From NCBI RefSeq assembly GCF_009907385.1, contig NZ_JAAATR010000001.1, positions 1 to 64,000 of the forward strand: a stretch of 64,000 bases of DNA. Direction: 5' to 3'. Positions within the stretch are counted from its first letter, which is position 1; every line of letters starts with the position of its first letter. The position numbers and the translations under genes are program-made. Under the pieces are notes generated by a model. The model did not search any database and was not told where the DNA came from. It saw nothing but the letters and a program-made list of their open reading frames with translations. This DNA comes from Atlantibacter hermannii. GTDB lineage: Bacteria; Pseudomonadota; Gammaproteobacteria; Enterobacterales; Enterobacteriaceae. Shown in pieces: positions 44,476 through 59,077 of this stretch.

Positions 44476-45645
44476 TTAAAGTTTATGATGCAGGTAATCA
44501 CTGAAGCGCGAGAACATGCCGCCTTTTTTCACCGCGTGAAGCGTCACCAGCGGCCAGTGGGCCACCAGCGTATCGCGATCATAAAGTTCGATTTCCCCTA
44601 CCCGCTGCTGTGCCGCCAGCGGCGCTTCCAGCTCGGGCTTGTCCAGGACGTATTTGGCTTTGATATTTGCCACTTCGGACTTCGGCAGGCTGAGCCAGAA
44701 ATCGCGGTCGGTTCCCACTTCGACGTTTTCAATGTCCCCGTACCAGATGCGCTCGGTGCCGACTTTTTTGCCTTTATGGAGGATCTGCACGGTATCAAAC
44801 TGGTTTTGCCCCCAGTGCAGCAGTTTACGGGCCTGCTCCTCACGGTCTTTCGGGCTCTCCGCGCCCATCACCACGGCGATTAACCGACGTTGGCCATCAA
44901 CGCTGGAGGCGATCAGGTTAAACCCGGCGCCGGAGGTATGCCCGGTTTTCAGACCGTCTACGTTCAGGTTTTTATCCCACAGCAGGCCGTTACGATTCTG
45001 CTGGGTAATACCGTTCCAGGTCAGGCTGCGCTCGCTGTACATATGATAAAACGACGGCTCGCCGTGGATAATCGCGCGCGACAGCACCGCAAGGTCGTAC
45101 GCGGAACTGTGCTGGCCCGGCGCATCAAGGCCGTGAACGGTTTCGAAGTGGGTATCGCGCAGGTTCAGCCTGTGGGCATAGTCGTTCATCATTTTGACAA
45201 ACGGCGCTTCGCCGCCCGCGATGTAATCCGCCAGCGCTACGCAGGCGTCGTTCCCGGAGTCAACAATCAGCCCGCGGCTCAGATCGTGGACCGTGACGCG
45301 ATCGCCGGCCTTTAAAAACATCAGCGACGAACCGGCGAATACCGGATTGCCATACGCCGATGCGTCCGCGCCAACGGTCACCACGTCATCTGGCGTGATG
45401 CGGCGACTGTCGATGGCGCGATCCACCACATAACCGGTCATTAGTTTGGTGAGGCTTGCCGGGTTGCGCTGCTGATGCTCATTGCCTGCCGCTAAAATTT
45501 GCCCGGTAGTGTAATCCATTAATACCCAGGATCCGGCTTGCACCTGCGGGGGAACGGGCGTGACGGCGAACGTGGGATCCGCGCGGGCGTGGGCAGAAAG
45601 AAAAGCGAGCAAAGAAGCGGCAATCAGGCGGGTTTTCAACAGCAT
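44476..45645 (-). CDS. dacD: D-alanyl-D-alanine carboxypeptidase DacD (PBP6b)
   Basis: Periplasmic low-molecular-weight penicillin-binding protein trimming the terminal D-Ala of peptidoglycan stems. The 389-residue protein has a Sec signal (about 22 residues), SLTK (S64, K67), SGN (130-132) and KTG (233-235), the PBP5-type beta domain, and a C-terminal amphipathic helix (SRFSDYLHHKL) for membrane anchoring. Between sbmC and sbcB as in E. coli. Confidence 0.96.
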   Translation of the reverse strand: MLLKTRLIAASLLAFLSAHARADPTFAVTPVPPQVQAGSWVLMDYTTGQILAAGNEHQQRNPASLTKLMTGYVVDRAIDSRRITPDDVVTVGADASAYGNPVFAGSSLMFLKAGDRVTVHDLSRGLIVDSGNDACVALADYIAGGEAPFVKMMNDYAHRLNLRDTHFETVHGLDAPGQHSSAYDLAVLSRAIIHGEPSFYHMYSERSLTWNGITQQNRNGLLWDKNLNVDGLKTGHTSGAGFNLIASSVDGQRRLIAVVMGAESPKDREEQARKLLHWGQNQFDTVQILHKGKKVGTERIWYGDIENVEVGTDRDFWLSLPKSEVANIKAKYVLDKPELEAPLAAQQRVGEIELYDRDTLVAHWPLVTLHAVKKGGMFSRFSDYLHHKL

Positions 45646-45853
45646 ATCCTCGTTTATGTTTTTTTGTCCGCGCCTGTTTTACGGAACTTCGTATGTAAAC
45701 GCATTCATTAATTGCAAAAAAATATGACAGCAAACACATTTATCGGAGTAATACGTACCCGCTGGCGTAAAAAACCACCGTGATTTTCTTCTGAACAGGC
45801 GGCCAATCGTTTACCATTAACGCCAGTTTTTGACCCCTTCAGGATGGTGACCG

Positions 45854-47278
45854 GTGACTGATTCCGCAGCACAGCCGACTTTTCTTTTTCACGATTACGA
45901 AACCTTCGGCACCCGCCCGGCGCTGGACCGCCCCGCGCAGTTCGCCGCGATACGTACCGATATGGATTTCAATATCATCGGCGAGCCTGAGGTGTTCTAT
46001 TGTAAACCGGCCGATGACTATCTGCCGCAGCCCGAAGCGGTACTGATCACCGGCATCACGCCCCAGATCGCAACGGCGCGCGGCACTCACGAAGCCGATT
46101 TCGCCAAACGCATCCATGATTTATTCACCGTGCCGAACACCTGCGTGGTGGGTTACAACAATGTGCGTTTCGATGATGAAGTGACGCGCAACGTGTTTTA
46201 CCGCAATTTCTACGACCCCTATGCCTGGAGCTGGCAGAACCATAATTCGCGCTGGGATTTGCTGGACGTGATGCGCGCCTGCTACGCCCTGCGCCCGGAA
46301 GGCATCAACTGGCCGGAAAACGATGACGGGTTGCCGAGCTTTCGCCTTGAGCATCTTACCGTCGCCAACGGTATTGAGCATGCTAACGCCCACGACGCGA
46401 TGGCGGATGTCTACGCCACTATCGCGATGGCGAAGCTAGTGAAGACCCAACAGCCGCGCCTGTTTGAATACCTGTTCAGTCACCGCAATAAGCAAAAGCT
46501 GGCCACGCTGATTGATATCCCGCAGATGAAGCCCCTGGTGCATGTTTCCGGTATGTTCGGGGCGTTTCGCGGCAACACCAGCTGGATCGCGCCGCTGGCG
46601 TGGCATCCGGAAAACCGCAACGCGGTGATTATGGTGGATTTAGCGGGAGATATGACGCCGCTGCTGGAGCTGGATGCCGATGCGCTGCGTGAACGGCTGT
46701 ATACCGCTAAAACCGAGTCAGGCGATGACGCGGCAGTGCCCGTTAAGCTGGTTCATCTGAATAAATGCCCGGTGCTGGCGCAGGCCAATACGCTGCGCCC
46801 GGAAGACGCCGACAGGCTGGGCATTGACCGCCAGCGTTGCCTGGAGAACCTGAAAATCCTGCGCGACCGCCCCGACGTGCGTGAAAAAGTGGTAGCCCTG
46901 TACGCTGACGCTGAGCCGTTCGTGCCGTCAGACGATGTGGATGCCCAGCTGTATAACGGCTTCTTCAGCGATGCCGATCGCGCCGGGATGCGTATTATCC
47001 TGCAAACTGACCCGCAGAACCTGCCGGCACTGGATATCAGCTTTGTGGATAAGCGCATCGAGAAACTGCTGTTTAACTACCGGGCGCGTAATTTCCCCGG
47101 CACCCTGGATCACGAAGAGCAGCAGCGCTGGCTGCGCCATCGCCAGGCGCGCTTTACGCCGGAGTATTTGCAGCGCTACGCTCAGGAACTGGAGATGCTG
47201 TACGGGCAGTATGAAGGGGATAAAGAGAAAATCGCCCTGCTGAAGGCGTTGTATCAGTACGTTCAGGACGTGCTGTAA
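45854..47278 (+). CDS. sbcB: Exonuclease I
   Basis: 3'-5' single-strand DNA exonuclease of recombination and mismatch repair. The 474 residues open with FLFHDYETFGTRPALDRPAQ, the DEDDh Exo I motif (D and E of DYE), with ILRNFYDPY-type and HDAMADVYATIAMAKLV (final D/H) motifs and the SH3-like and C-terminal helical domains after it. The start is a GTG at 45854 with AGGA nine bases upstream. Diverges from dacD. Confidence 0.96.
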   Translation: MTDSAAQPTFLFHDYETFGTRPALDRPAQFAAIRTDMDFNIIGEPEVFYCKPADDYLPQPEAVLITGITPQIATARGTHEADFAKRIHDLFTVPNTCVVGYNNVRFDDEVTRNVFYRNFYDPYAWSWQNHNSRWDLLDVMRACYALRPEGINWPENDDGLPSFRLEHLTVANGIEHANAHDAMADVYATIAMAKLVKTQQPRLFEYLFSHRNKQKLATLIDIPQMKPLVHVSGMFGAFRGNTSWIAPLAWHPENRNAVIMVDLAGDMTPLLELDADALRERLYTAKTESGDDAAVPVKLVHLNKCPVLAQANTLRPEDADRLGIDRQRCLENLKILRDRPDVREKVVALYADAEPFVPSDDVDAQLYNGFFSDADRAGMRIILQTDPQNLPALDISFVDKRIEKLLFNYRARNFPGTLDHEEQQRWLRHRQARFTPEYLQRYAQELEMLYGQYEGDKEKIALLKALYQYVQDVL

Positions 47279-47281
47279 GCT

Positions 47282-47313
47282 AAAAAAAATGGCTCCCGGG
47301 GGAGCCATTTTTG
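47282..47313. terminator. Bidirectional terminator between sbcB and plaP
   Basis: AAAAAAAATGGCTCCC, then GGGGGAGCCATTTTT: a strong stem with A and T runs for both convergent genes. Confidence 0.85.
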
Positions 47314-47321
47314 TTTTCGCA

Positions 47322-48683
47322 TTACTGCGCGATATCTTCGTACTGCGGAACCGGGTTGCGGAAGCTTTTGGTCACGCAAGCCAGATACACCAGGCCGATG
47401 CCCGCCCAAATCAGGCCCAGCACCATAGAGCTCTCTTCGAGATTAATCCACAGCGCGCCTACGGTCAGCGCGCCGCAGACCGGCAGCACCAGATAGTTAA
47501 AGTGGTCTTTCAGCGTTTTGTTGCGCTTCTCGCGGATCCAGAACTGGGAAATCACCGACAGGTTAACGAAGGTAAACGCCACCAGCGCACCAAAGTTAAT
47601 CAGCGCCGTCGCGGTAACCAGGTCGAAGTTAATCGCCAGCAGAGCAATCGCCCCCACCAGCAGCACGTTCCACGCCGGAGTGCGCCATTTCGGATGCACA
47701 TAACCGAAGAAACGGGTCGGGAACACGCCGTCGCGGCCCATCACATACATCAGGCGAGAAACGCCCGCATGCGCCGCCATACCCGATGCCAGTACGGTGA
47801 TGGTGGAGAACACCAGCACGCCGAACTGGAAGGTTTTACCCGCGACGTACAGCATGATTTCCGGCTGGGACGCGTCAGGATCTTTAAAGCGCGAGATGTC
47901 CGGGAAATAGAGCTGCAGGAAGTAGGACGCGCAGATAAAGATCAGACCGCCGATCAGCGCCGTCAGGAAAATGGCTTTCGGGATCACGCGCTCCGCGTCT
48001 TTGGTTTCTTCCGACAGCGAGCTGATGCCGTCAAAGCCCAGGAATGAGAAGCACAGGATGGTCGCGCCGGTAATCATCGGCACCACGTGCGCGCCTTCGC
48101 TCCAGAACGGACGGGTGCTGGTCAGCGTACCCGCGCCTTCGCCGTGCGCTACGCCGTAGACGATCAGGCCAATAATCACCGCCACAATACCCATCTGCAA
48201 AATAACGATCAGGGTATTGAAGTTCGCCACGCTCTTAATGCTGCGCAGGTTAGAGATAGTCATAAAGGCCACCAGCGCCACCACAAAAATCCATGACGGA
48301 ACGGAAGGCACCAGCGCTTCGAAGTAAATCTTCGCCAGCAGAATGTTGATCATCGGCATGAACAGGTAGTCCAGCAGCGATGACCAGCCCACCATAAAGC
48401 CAACGGTCGGGCTGATGGATTTCTGGGCGTAGGTGTAGGCCGAGCCAGCGGACGGGAAGCGCTTAACCAGCTTACCGTAGCTCAGCGCGGTAAACAGGAT
48501 AGCGACCAGCGCAAAGGCGTAAGCCGTTGCGACGTGCCCGTCTGTGAGGCCCGATACGATACCGAACGTATCAAACAGCGTCATCGGCTGCATATAGGCA
48601 AGGCCCATCATGACAACCGGAATCAACGTAAGCGTTTTACGTAATTCCACGCGAGAGGTGTTTGGAGTAGCGTTATGCGACAT
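47322..48683 (-). CDS. plaP: Putrescine importer PlaP
   Basis: APC-family low-affinity putrescine:proton symporter with 12 helices. From ATG 48683 it has 452 residues, as in E. coli PlaP (YeeF), starting [20 protein letters not shown] and containing [20 protein letters not shown] and the amine-binding [25 protein letters not shown] lies before this ATG; the frame also has an ATG at 48689. The stretch 48690-48838 ahead of it is gene-free and presumably holds its promoter. Confidence 0.95.
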   Translation of the reverse strand: MSHNATPNTSRVELRKTLTLIPVVMMGLAYMQPMTLFDTFGIVSGLTDGHVATAYAFALVAILFTALSYGKLVKRFPSAGSAYTYAQKSISPTVGFMVGWSSLLDYLFMPMINILLAKIYFEALVPSVPSWIFVVALVAFMTISNLRSIKSVANFNTLIVILQMGIVAVIIGLIVYGVAHGEGAGTLTSTRPFWSEGAHVVPMITGATILCFSFLGFDGISSLSEETKDAERVIPKAIFLTALIGGLIFICASYFLQLYFPDISRFKDPDASQPEIMLYVAGKTFQFGVLVFSTITVLASGMAAHAGVSRLMYVMGRDGVFPTRFFGYVHPKWRTPAWNVLLVGAIALLAINFDLVTATALINFGALVAFTFVNLSVISQFWIREKRNKTLKDHFNYLVLPVCGALTVGALWINLEESSMVLGLIWAGIGLVYLACVTKSFRNPVPQYEDIAQ

Positions 48684-48832
48684 GGTCATCCCCCATTACG
48701 GCGAATGCCGTCGCAAAAGCAAAAAATTGCCCCATTTTTTGGTTTCCTCAGCGACAACAACTGTCGATTTTTAGTAAGTATCTATCCGGTACGAAGCCCG
48801 GCCTCTTTGATTTGAATGACGTGTTTGTTGCA

Positions 48833-48862
48833 AAAAAATAACCGACGCTCTTAACGTCGGTT
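48833..48862 (-). terminator. Terminator of yeeY
   Basis: Minus strand ACCGACG, loop TTAAGAG, CGTCGGT followed by ATTTTTT, about 100 bases past the yeeY stop. Confidence 0.75.
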
Positions 48863-48964
48863 AGCTTTAATTTTTGCAGGCGGCGTATTTTGCCCATTTT
48901 GGATTGCAAAGACAAGACGTTGAGAGCCTCATCACGCATTTCTTTTTAACTGCGCACGATATGC

Positions 48965-49882
48965 TCAAACGGGTTCAGACTGGGGAGCATACAGCGCCAT
49001 GATTTCCGGGCTGCCGAGAATGTTTTCCCGCCACCAGTTGCCGGCCAATCCTTCGGTCTGTTCGTTCCAGCCCAACCATACCGAAACCGCGCCCAGTTCC
49101 GGTATGACGCGTTTTTCGATTAACGCGCCGGAATCGATAAAACGCTGCGCCATAAAGCGCGGCAAATAGCCACAGGCAAGGCCGCTGATGTGCAGTTCCA
49201 GCTTGGTTTTAAAATCAAATACCGTAATCACATCCTGCTCATCCAGCACCATGGTGGCAGATGACAACGCCGGACGGCCATCTCCGATCACCGCGGTTCG
49301 ATGCCGTTTAATATCCCGACGGTTTAAAGGTTCGGGGGATTGTGACAAAGCATGGTGAGCCGCAACAACAAACACGCTTTCTAATTTTCCGAGCAGCTCG
49401 TAACCAAAACCGCTCAGCGAAGGCGGCGGATGTAAAGCGCCAATAATCAGGTCGGCCTGCCCCTGGGTTAATGCGTCCCAGGAGCCGCCCTGGATGCCAT
49501 TAACAAACTTCAGTCGCGTCACGTTGCAGTTGGCAAAGAACTTTTCAATCAGCGGAGCCAGAAGCGAAAAAGGAAACGCATCATCAACCCCGATACGCAG
49601 CTCCTTTTCCCACCCCTGATGCAGTTTAACCGCCTGTTTTTCCAGCTCGCGCACCGTATGCAGCACTTCCCGCCCGCGCTCAAGCAACATCTGGCCGGTG
49701 CGGGTAAACTTCGCCCGGTGGCCGCTGCGGTCGAGCAGCGTGATTTTCAGGTCGTTTTCCAGCTTGTGGACGGTATAACTCAGGGCGGAGGGTGTCTTGT
49801 AGAGTTTGGTCGCAGCGGCGGCGAAGCTGCCCTCTTTATCGAGGGCATCAAGAATAACGAGAACATCCAACAGTGGTTTCAT
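48965..49882 (-). CDS. yeeY: LysR-family regulator YeeY
   Basis: A 305-residue LysR regulator with helix-turn-helix SFAAAATKLYKTPSALSYTV and an effector domain, matching E. coli YeeY. It sits between plaP and yeeZ as in E. coli. Targets unknown here. Confidence 0.92.
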   Translation of the reverse strand: MKPLLDVLVILDALDKEGSFAAAATKLYKTPSALSYTVHKLENDLKITLLDRSGHRAKFTRTGQMLLERGREVLHTVRELEKQAVKLHQGWEKELRIGVDDAFPFSLLAPLIEKFFANCNVTRLKFVNGIQGGSWDALTQGQADLIIGALHPPPSLSGFGYELLGKLESVFVVAAHHALSQSPEPLNRRDIKRHRTAVIGDGRPALSSATMVLDEQDVITVFDFKTKLELHISGLACGYLPRFMAQRFIDSGALIEKRVIPELGAVSVWLGWNEQTEGLAGNWWRENILGSPEIMALYAPQSEPV

Positions 49883-49922
49883 ATGCGCCCCCTGCGTTGC
49901 GCCTGATAACCCGTGCGGGATG

Positions 49923-50747
49923 TTATTCCATCGGCATCACTAACGGGTCAGGGTACTGGTATTCAAAGCCGAGTTCATTACAGATTCGGTTTCCGTCAAT
50001 CAGTTTGCCACTCCCCGGCTGGGCGCTGTCGCTGAAATGCGGCGGCGCAAGGCCGAGCTGGCGGGCCATTACCGGGTAAAATTCTGCGCGGGTCGGATGA
50101 CGCGGCGCACATATATTATAGACGTGACCGCCTTTTGGAGCCTGAAGCAGCAGGGTAATCGCAGCGACAACGTCTTCCAGATGCACCAGGTTCACCCCAT
50201 GATTGCCGTTTGGACCGCTTTTACCGGCGAAAAAACGCCCCGGATGACGGCCCGGCCCGACCAGGCCCGCAAGCCGCAGGATATCCACCGAGGTGCCGGG
50301 CAAGTTATGCAGCCAGTCTTCCAGCTCTTTCAGCACCCTGCCGCTTTCAGTTTGCGGGTTGCGCGGCGAGGTTTCTTTGAAGGTGCCTTCGCTGTCGCCA
50401 TACACCGAGGTGGAGCTGGTAAAAATGATGCGTGGGATGTTATGGGCCAGCGCGCTGTCGACGATCTCCTGCACCGCCTGGAGGTAGAATTCACCGTTGC
50501 CGCCGGTGCGCCGGGCCGGGAGCGTCAGCACTAACGCATCGACATCCAGCAAGGCGTCCAGATCGTCGGTATCGCACACCAGTTCCGGTTGCAATTGAAG
50601 CTGGAACGCTTCCACGCCACACATCCGCGCCGCCTCCACGCCGTCAAAGGTGGTTTTGCTTCCCGTGACCTGCCAACCGCGCGCGTTGAGCGCCAGAGCC
50701 AGCGGCATACCCAGCCAACCTAACCCGACAATCGCCACTTTTTTCAT
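49923..50747 (-). CDS. yeeZ: NAD(P)-binding SDR-type protein YeeZ
   Basis: Atypical extended SDR of 274 residues with an N-terminal Rossmann motif VGLGWLGMPLALALNARGW and FTSSTSVYGDSEG; corresponds to E. coli YeeZ, whose substrate is unknown. It is transcribed away from the his operon, whose promoter region lies just behind it. Confidence 0.92.
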   Translation of the reverse strand: MKKVAIVGLGWLGMPLALALNARGWQVTGSKTTFDGVEAARMCGVEAFQLQLQPELVCDTDDLDALLDVDALVLTLPARRTGGNGEFYLQAVQEIVDSALAHNIPRIIFTSSTSVYGDSEGTFKETSPRNPQTESGRVLKELEDWLHNLPGTSVDILRLAGLVGPGRHPGRFFAGKSGPNGNHGVNLVHLEDVVAAITLLLQAPKGGHVYNICAPRHPTRAEFYPVMARQLGLAPPHFSDSAQPGSGKLIDGNRICNELGFEYQYPDPLVMPME

Positions 50748-50870
50748 CTCTCCTCCTGTAATCCTTTGTTACGCTGCGCATCCCCTACTGTGCAGTGTAG
50801 GCTACGCCAGCCATACGCTGCTGACAATTCACCTGTTGAATACGAAACGGCGATTGATGAAAAAAAGGGC

Positions 50871-50900
50871 TTGCCAGTTCGGGCGTATCTGGTTTAGGGT
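50871..50900 (+). promoter_or_regulatory. Promoter of the histidine operon
   Basis: TTGCCA (50871-50876) and TAGGGT (50895-50900), 18-base spacer, in the same arrangement as the E. coli hisp1 promoter (TTGCTT ... GGTTTAGGTT), about 40 bases ahead of hisL. Confidence 0.75.
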
Positions 50901-50939
50901 AAATGTCACAGTTTGAATAATCATTCATCAGAGAATTTT

Positions 50940-50990
50940 ATGACGCGCGTTCAGTTTAAACACCACCATCATCACCATCACCCTGACTAG
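50940..50990 (+). CDS. hisL: His operon leader peptide
   Basis: A 16-codon ORF encoding MTRVQFKHHHHHHHPD, with seven consecutive histidine codons; the peptide equals the E. coli leader. Ribosome stalling at the histidine codons when charged tRNA-His is scarce favours the antiterminator over the attenuator downstream. Confidence 0.97.
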   Translation: MTRVQFKHHHHHHHPD

Positions 50991-51050
50991 TCTTTCAGGC
51001 GATGTGTGCTGGGAGACAGTGAGATCTTCCAGTGGTGCAGAACGCAAGAG

Positions 51051-51088
51051 AAAGCCCCCGGAAGATCGTCTTCCGGGGGCTTTTTTTT
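51051..51088 (+). terminator. His operon attenuator
   Basis: AAAGCCCCCGGAAGA, TCG, TCTTCCGGGGGCTTTTTTTT: a strong stem with a run of eight T, 60 bases after hisL and 80 before hisG. Alternative pairings of 50995-51050 would form the antiterminator. Confidence 0.95.
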
Positions 51089-51167
51089 ACCCCGCCGTTC
51101 AGGGTAATCCGGTGTAATAAAACAGATAACGCACAACACAATTCAGGGTTTACGAGGAAAAGAGAAG

Positions 51168-52067
51168 ATGACCGACACCAACCGTTTACGCATAGCTATT
51201 CAGAAATCCGGGCGTTTAAGTGATGATTCACGCGAATTGCTCGCGCGCTGCGGCATAAAAATTAATCTCCACACCCAGCGCCTGATCGCTCTTGCCGAAA
51301 ACATGCCGATCGATATCCTGCGCGTACGCGATGACGATATTCCCGGCCTGGTGATGGATGGCGTGGTGGATCTCGGCATCATCGGCGAAAACGTGCTGGA
51401 AGAAGAGCTGCTGGACCGCCGCGCCCAGGGCGAAGATCCGCGCTACTTCACTCTGCGCCGTCTGGACTTCGGCGGCTGCCGTCTTTCCATCGCCGCGCCG
51501 GTTGACGAGCCGTGGGACGGCCCGCAAGGCCTGAACGGCAAGCGTATCGCCACCTCCTACCCGCACCTGCTCAAGCGTTACCTCGATCAAAAGGGCGTTC
51601 AGTTCAAATCCTGCCTGTTGAACGGCTCGGTAGAAGTGGCCCCGCGCGTCGGCCTGGCGGACGCTATCTGCGATCTGGTTTCTACTGGCGCAACGCTGGA
51701 AGCCAACGGCCTGCGTGAAACCGAAGTGATTTACCGCTCTAAAGCCTGCCTGATCCAGCGCGACGGCGAAATGCCGGACGCTAAACAACAGCTGATCGAC
51801 AAACTGCTGACCCGTATCCAGGGCGTGATTCAGGCCCGCGAATCCAAATACATCATGCTGCACGCGCCGACCGAGCGTCTCGACGAAGTGATTGCCCTGC
51901 TGCCGGGCGCGGAACGCCCGACCATTCTGCCGCTGGCAGGCGATCAGCAGCGCGTGGCGATGCACATGGTGAGCAGCGAAACCCTGTTCTGGGAAACCAT
52001 GGAAAAACTGAAGTCGCTGGGTGCCAGTTCGATTCTGGTGTTACCGATTGAGAAAATGATGGAGTGA
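51168..52067 (+). CDS. hisG: ATP phosphoribosyltransferase
   Basis: First step of histidine synthesis: ATP plus PRPP to phosphoribosyl-ATP, feedback inhibited by histidine. The 299 residues match E. coli HisG in length, the long form with its own C-terminal regulatory domain, starting [20 protein letters not shown] and with the PRPP loop [28 protein letters not shown] precedes the ATG. Confidence 0.97.
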   Translation: MTDTNRLRIAIQKSGRLSDDSRELLARCGIKINLHTQRLIALAENMPIDILRVRDDDIPGLVMDGVVDLGIIGENVLEEELLDRRAQGEDPRYFTLRRLDFGGCRLSIAAPVDEPWDGPQGLNGKRIATSYPHLLKRYLDQKGVQFKSCLLNGSVEVAPRVGLADAICDLVSTGATLEANGLRETEVIYRSKACLIQRDGEMPDAKQQLIDKLLTRIQGVIQARESKYIMLHAPTERLDEVIALLPGAERPTILPLAGDQQRVAMHMVSSETLFWETMEKLKSLGASSILVLPIEKMME

Positions 52068-52071
52068 CGCC

Positions 52072-54449
<2,378 letters not shown>

Positions 54450-54451
54450 GT

Positions 54452-55519
54452 ATGAGTCAGAAGATCCTCTTTATTGACCGTGATGGCACCCTGATTTCAG
54501 AACCGCCGGAAGATTTCCAGGTCGACCGTTTTACTAAGCTGGCGCTGGAGCCGGACGTGATCCCGCAGTTGCGTAAGCTCCAGGACGCGGGCTACAAACT
54601 GGTGATGATCACGAACCAGGACGGCCTCGGCACCGCCAGTTTCCCGCAGGATGATTTCGACGGCCCACACAACCTGATGATGCAAATTTTTACTTCTCAG
54701 GGCGTGAATTTTGATGACGTGCTGATTTGCCCGCACCTGCCGGCGGACAACTGCGACTGCCGCAAGCCGAAAACCCAACTGGTGACGGCATACCTGGCGG
54801 AAGAATCCCTGGATCGCGCCAACAGCTATGTGATTGGCGACCGGGCCACCGACATCGAGCTGGCGGAAAACATGGGCATCACCGGCCTGCGCTATAACCG
54901 TGACGAGCTGGGATGGGCGAAAATCGCCGAGCAGCTGACCCGCCGCGATCGCTATGCCCGCGTGGAGCGCAACACCAAAGAGACCCAGATTGAAGTCGAA
55001 GTGTGGCTGGACCGCGAAGGCGGCAGCAAAATCCACACTGGCGTCGGCTTCTTCGACCATATGCTGGATCAAATCGCTACCCACGGCGGTTTTCGCATGA
55101 ACATCACGGTAAAAGGCGATCTGTACATTGACGATCACCACACCGTTGAAGATACCGGCCTGGCGCTGGGCGAAGCGCTGAAGCTGGCATTAGGCGACAA
55201 GCGCGGCATCGCGCGCTTCGGTTTTGTGCTGCCGATGGATGAGTGCCTGGCGCGCTGCGCGCTGGATATCTCTGGCCGTCCGCACCTCGAATACAAAGCG
55301 GATTTCACCTTCCAGCGCGTGGGCGATCTGAGTACCGAAATGGTTGAGCACTTTTTCCGTTCGCTCTCCTATACCATGGGCGTGACGCTGCACCTGAAAA
55401 CCAAAGGTAAAAACGATCATCATCGCGTGGAAAGCCTGTTTAAAGCCTTTGGCCGCACCCTGCGCCAGGCGATCCGCGTGGAAGGCGATACGCTTCCGTC
55501 GTCGAAAGGAGTGCTGTAA
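54452..55519 (+). CDS. hisB: Bifunctional histidinol-phosphatase / imidazoleglycerol-phosphate dehydratase
   Basis: Fused enzyme of 355 residues: an N-terminal HAD-type DDDD phosphatase ([10 protein letters not shown]9 and D11; zinc cluster [11 protein letters not shown]) and a C-terminal IGP dehydratase from about 165 ([44 protein letters not shown]). The frame is open back to 54392, but ATG 54452 gives the conserved start [13 protein letters not shown]. Overlaps hisH by one base. Confidence 0.97.
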   Translation: MSQKILFIDRDGTLISEPPEDFQVDRFTKLALEPDVIPQLRKLQDAGYKLVMITNQDGLGTASFPQDDFDGPHNLMMQIFTSQGVNFDDVLICPHLPADNCDCRKPKTQLVTAYLAEESLDRANSYVIGDRATDIELAENMGITGLRYNRDELGWAKIAEQLTRRDRYARVERNTKETQIEVEVWLDREGGSKIHTGVGFFDHMLDQIATHGGFRMNITVKGDLYIDDHHTVEDTGLALGEALKLALGDKRGIARFGFVLPMDECLARCALDISGRPHLEYKADFTFQRVGDLSTEMVEHFFRSLSYTMGVTLHLKTKGKNDHHRVESLFKAFGRTLRQAIRVEGDTLPSSKGVL

Positions 55520-56109
55520 TGGACGTGGTGATTCTGGATACCGGATGCGCCAACCTGTCGTCAGTGAAATGGGCGATCCAGCGCCTCGGCTACGAGCCGC
55601 AGGTCAGCCGCGATGCCGACGTGGTGCTGCGCGCCGATAAGCTTTTTCTACCGGGTGTCGGGACCGCGCAGGCCGCGATGGACCAGCTGCGCGAACGCGA
55701 ATTGATCGACCTGATCAAAGCCTGCACCCAGCCGGTGCTGGGGATCTGCCTCGGAATGCAACTGCTGGGTTCGCGCAGCGAGGAAAACCAGGGGGTGGAA
55801 ACCCTGGGCATTATCGACCAGGCGGTGCCGAAGATGACCGATTTCGGCCTGCCGTTGCCGCACATGGGCTGGAACCGCGTCTATCCGAAAGCGGGTAATC
55901 GTCTGTTCAATGGCATTGAAGACGGCGCGTATTTCTACTTCGTCCACAGCTACGCCATGCCGGTGAACGCTTCCACCATCGCGCAATGCAACTACGGCGA
56001 GCCGTTTACCGCAGCGGTGCAGAAAGATAATTTCTATGGCGTGCAATTTCACCCGGAACGCTCCGGCGCGGCGGGCGCACAGCTGCTGAAAAATTTCCTG
56101 GAGATGTAA
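55519..56109 (+). CDS. hisH: Imidazole glycerol phosphate synthase, glutaminase subunit
   Basis: Class I glutamine amidotransferase of 196 residues that feeds ammonia to HisF. The triad is visible: the cysteine in [15 protein letters not shown], and the histidine and glutamate in VQFHPERSG. The start overlaps hisB (TAATG). Confidence 0.97.
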   Translation: MDVVILDTGCANLSSVKWAIQRLGYEPQVSRDADVVLRADKLFLPGVGTAQAAMDQLRERELIDLIKACTQPVLGICLGMQLLGSRSEENQGVETLGIIDQAVPKMTDFGLPLPHMGWNRVYPKAGNRLFNGIEDGAYFYFVHSYAMPVNASTIAQCNYGEPFTAAVQKDNFYGVQFHPERSGAAGAQLLKNFLEM

Positions 56110-57598
<1,489 letters not shown>

Positions 57599-57605
<7 letters not shown>

Positions 57606-58210
57606 CTGACACGCAACGCGCGCAGCTTGATTTCGAAAAGACCGATGGGCTGTTGCCGGTAGTGGTGCAACACGCCGTATCCGGCGAAGTGCTGATGCTG
57701 GGCTATATGAACGGCGAAGCGCTGGATAAAACGCAGGAAACCGGCAAAGTCACTTTTTATTCACGCACTAAACAGCGTCTGTGGACCAAAGGCGAAACCT
57801 CGGGCCATTTCCTGAATGTGGTAAGCATCACGCCGGATTGCGACAATGATACGCTGCTGGTGCTGGCGAATCCCATCGGCCCGACCTGTCACAAGGGAAC
57901 ATCGAGCTGCTTCGGCGATGTGCATCACCAGTGGCACTTTTTGTATCAGCTGGAGCAACTGCTGGCGGAGCGCAAGCATGCAGATCCGTCCAGCTCGTAC
58001 ACCGCCAAACTGTACGCCAGCGGCACTAAGCGCATCGCGCAGAAAGTGGGGGAAGAAGGCGTGGAAACCGCGCTGGCGGCAACGGTAAACGATCGTGAAG
58101 AACTAACGAATGAAGCGTCAGATTTGATGTATCACTTGCTGGTGCTGTTGCAGGATCAGGCGCTGGATTTAGGTGCGGTGATTGAGAATTTGCGGGGAAG
58201 GCATAAATAG
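57599..58210 (+). CDS. hisI: Bifunctional phosphoribosyl-AMP cyclohydrolase / phosphoribosyl-ATP pyrophosphatase
   Basis: HisIE fusion of 203 residues. The N-terminal cyclohydrolase has [20 protein letters not shown] and the metal site DCDNDTLL with [11 protein letters not shown]; the C-terminal pyrophosphatase from about 115 has [20 protein letters not shown]. Last gene of the his operon. Confidence 0.97.
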
Positions 58211-58214
58211 GATT

Positions 58215-58242
58215 AACAGGGGCGTTTATCGCCCCTGTTTTA
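58215..58242 (+). terminator. Terminator of the his operon
   Basis: ACAGGGGCG, TTTAT loop, CGCCCCTGT then TTTA, just after hisI. Confidence 0.8.
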
Positions 58243-58270
58243 TGCGCTGTAGCGCACGGGAATATGCCAT

Positions 58271-59062
58271 TCAGCGTGGGTTATAATGACCCAGGCAGGC
58301 TTTAAATAATATTTTTAATACGGATAAATTACCGCTAAAACTGCTAATTTTCGTTGGTACTTCACCCTCTGGATAAATACGCGAGGTGGGAAGCTCTATA
58401 CACTGAAAGCCCAGCTTAGGCGCAATATATGAGAGGTAGGCAAGCAGTTCATAGGTGTTAAAAATATCTCTGAAAGGTGCGACACGTTCATCCAGTAACA
58501 TCTTACTGCTATAAGCACGAAAACCTTGCGTGGTATCCGTCCAACGGAACCCAGACGCCATACTGAGTACAGGTGCATGAATGTATTTGATGGCAAAATC
58601 GCGCGATTTTGGCGTGTTCACCGCGACGCCGCCTTTTACAAACCGGGATGCCTGAACAAAATCATAGCCCTTATCAAGCGCAGCGATAAATTCCGGAATG
58701 GGTGCGGGATCGTCTTTATCATTACCGTCTATGGTAACAATATTTTTATATCCCTCTTTCAAAACAAAAGCATAGCCGCAGCGAAGCTGTGCACTCAATT
58801 TGCCCGGGCCAGTTTTTACAATCAATCCCGTCACGCCAAGTTCTAACAGACGATCTTTTTGAAGAGAACCATCTGTACTTCCACCATCAACAATAATGAT
58901 GTCAGCAATATCAGTAATGTTCAGATTGCTAATCTTAGCGAGTAAACTTGTGATTCGGCTACCCTCATTGATGACGGGAATAACAACACAAGCATCATGT
59001 TTTTTACCTGTCCAGATAAGGGGCCCATAAGCCGGGACGTCCCAGTTTTTATCATTGATCAT
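58271..59062 (-). CDS. Family 2 glycosyltransferase, DPM1-like, soluble
   Basis: GT-A fold transferase of 263 residues: nucleotide-sugar site VIPVINEGSRI and IIVDGGSTDGS, metal-binding TIDGNDKDDP in the DxD position, and the acceptor-side TTQGFRAYSSKML. No membrane helix is evident, unlike the GT2 encoded upstream. Polyprenyl-phosphate sugar synthases (dolichol-phosphate mannose synthase type) are the nearest relatives by motif. Last gene of the AT-rich six-gene unit between hisI and gnd; donor and acceptor unknown. Confidence 0.8.
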   Translation of the reverse strand: MINDKNWDVPAYGPLIWTGKKHDACVVIPVINEGSRITSLLAKISNLNITDIADIIIVDGGSTDGSLQKDRLLELGVTGLIVKTGPGKLSAQLRCGYAFVLKEGYKNIVTIDGNDKDDPAPIPEFIAALDKGYDFVQASRFVKGGVAVNTPKSRDFAIKYIHAPVLSMASGFRWTDTTQGFRAYSSKMLLDERVAPFRDIFNTYELLAYLSYIAPKLGFQCIELPTSRIYPEGEVPTKISSFSGNLSVLKILFKACLGHYNPR

Positions 59063-59077
59063 AGTAAACCTATTTAT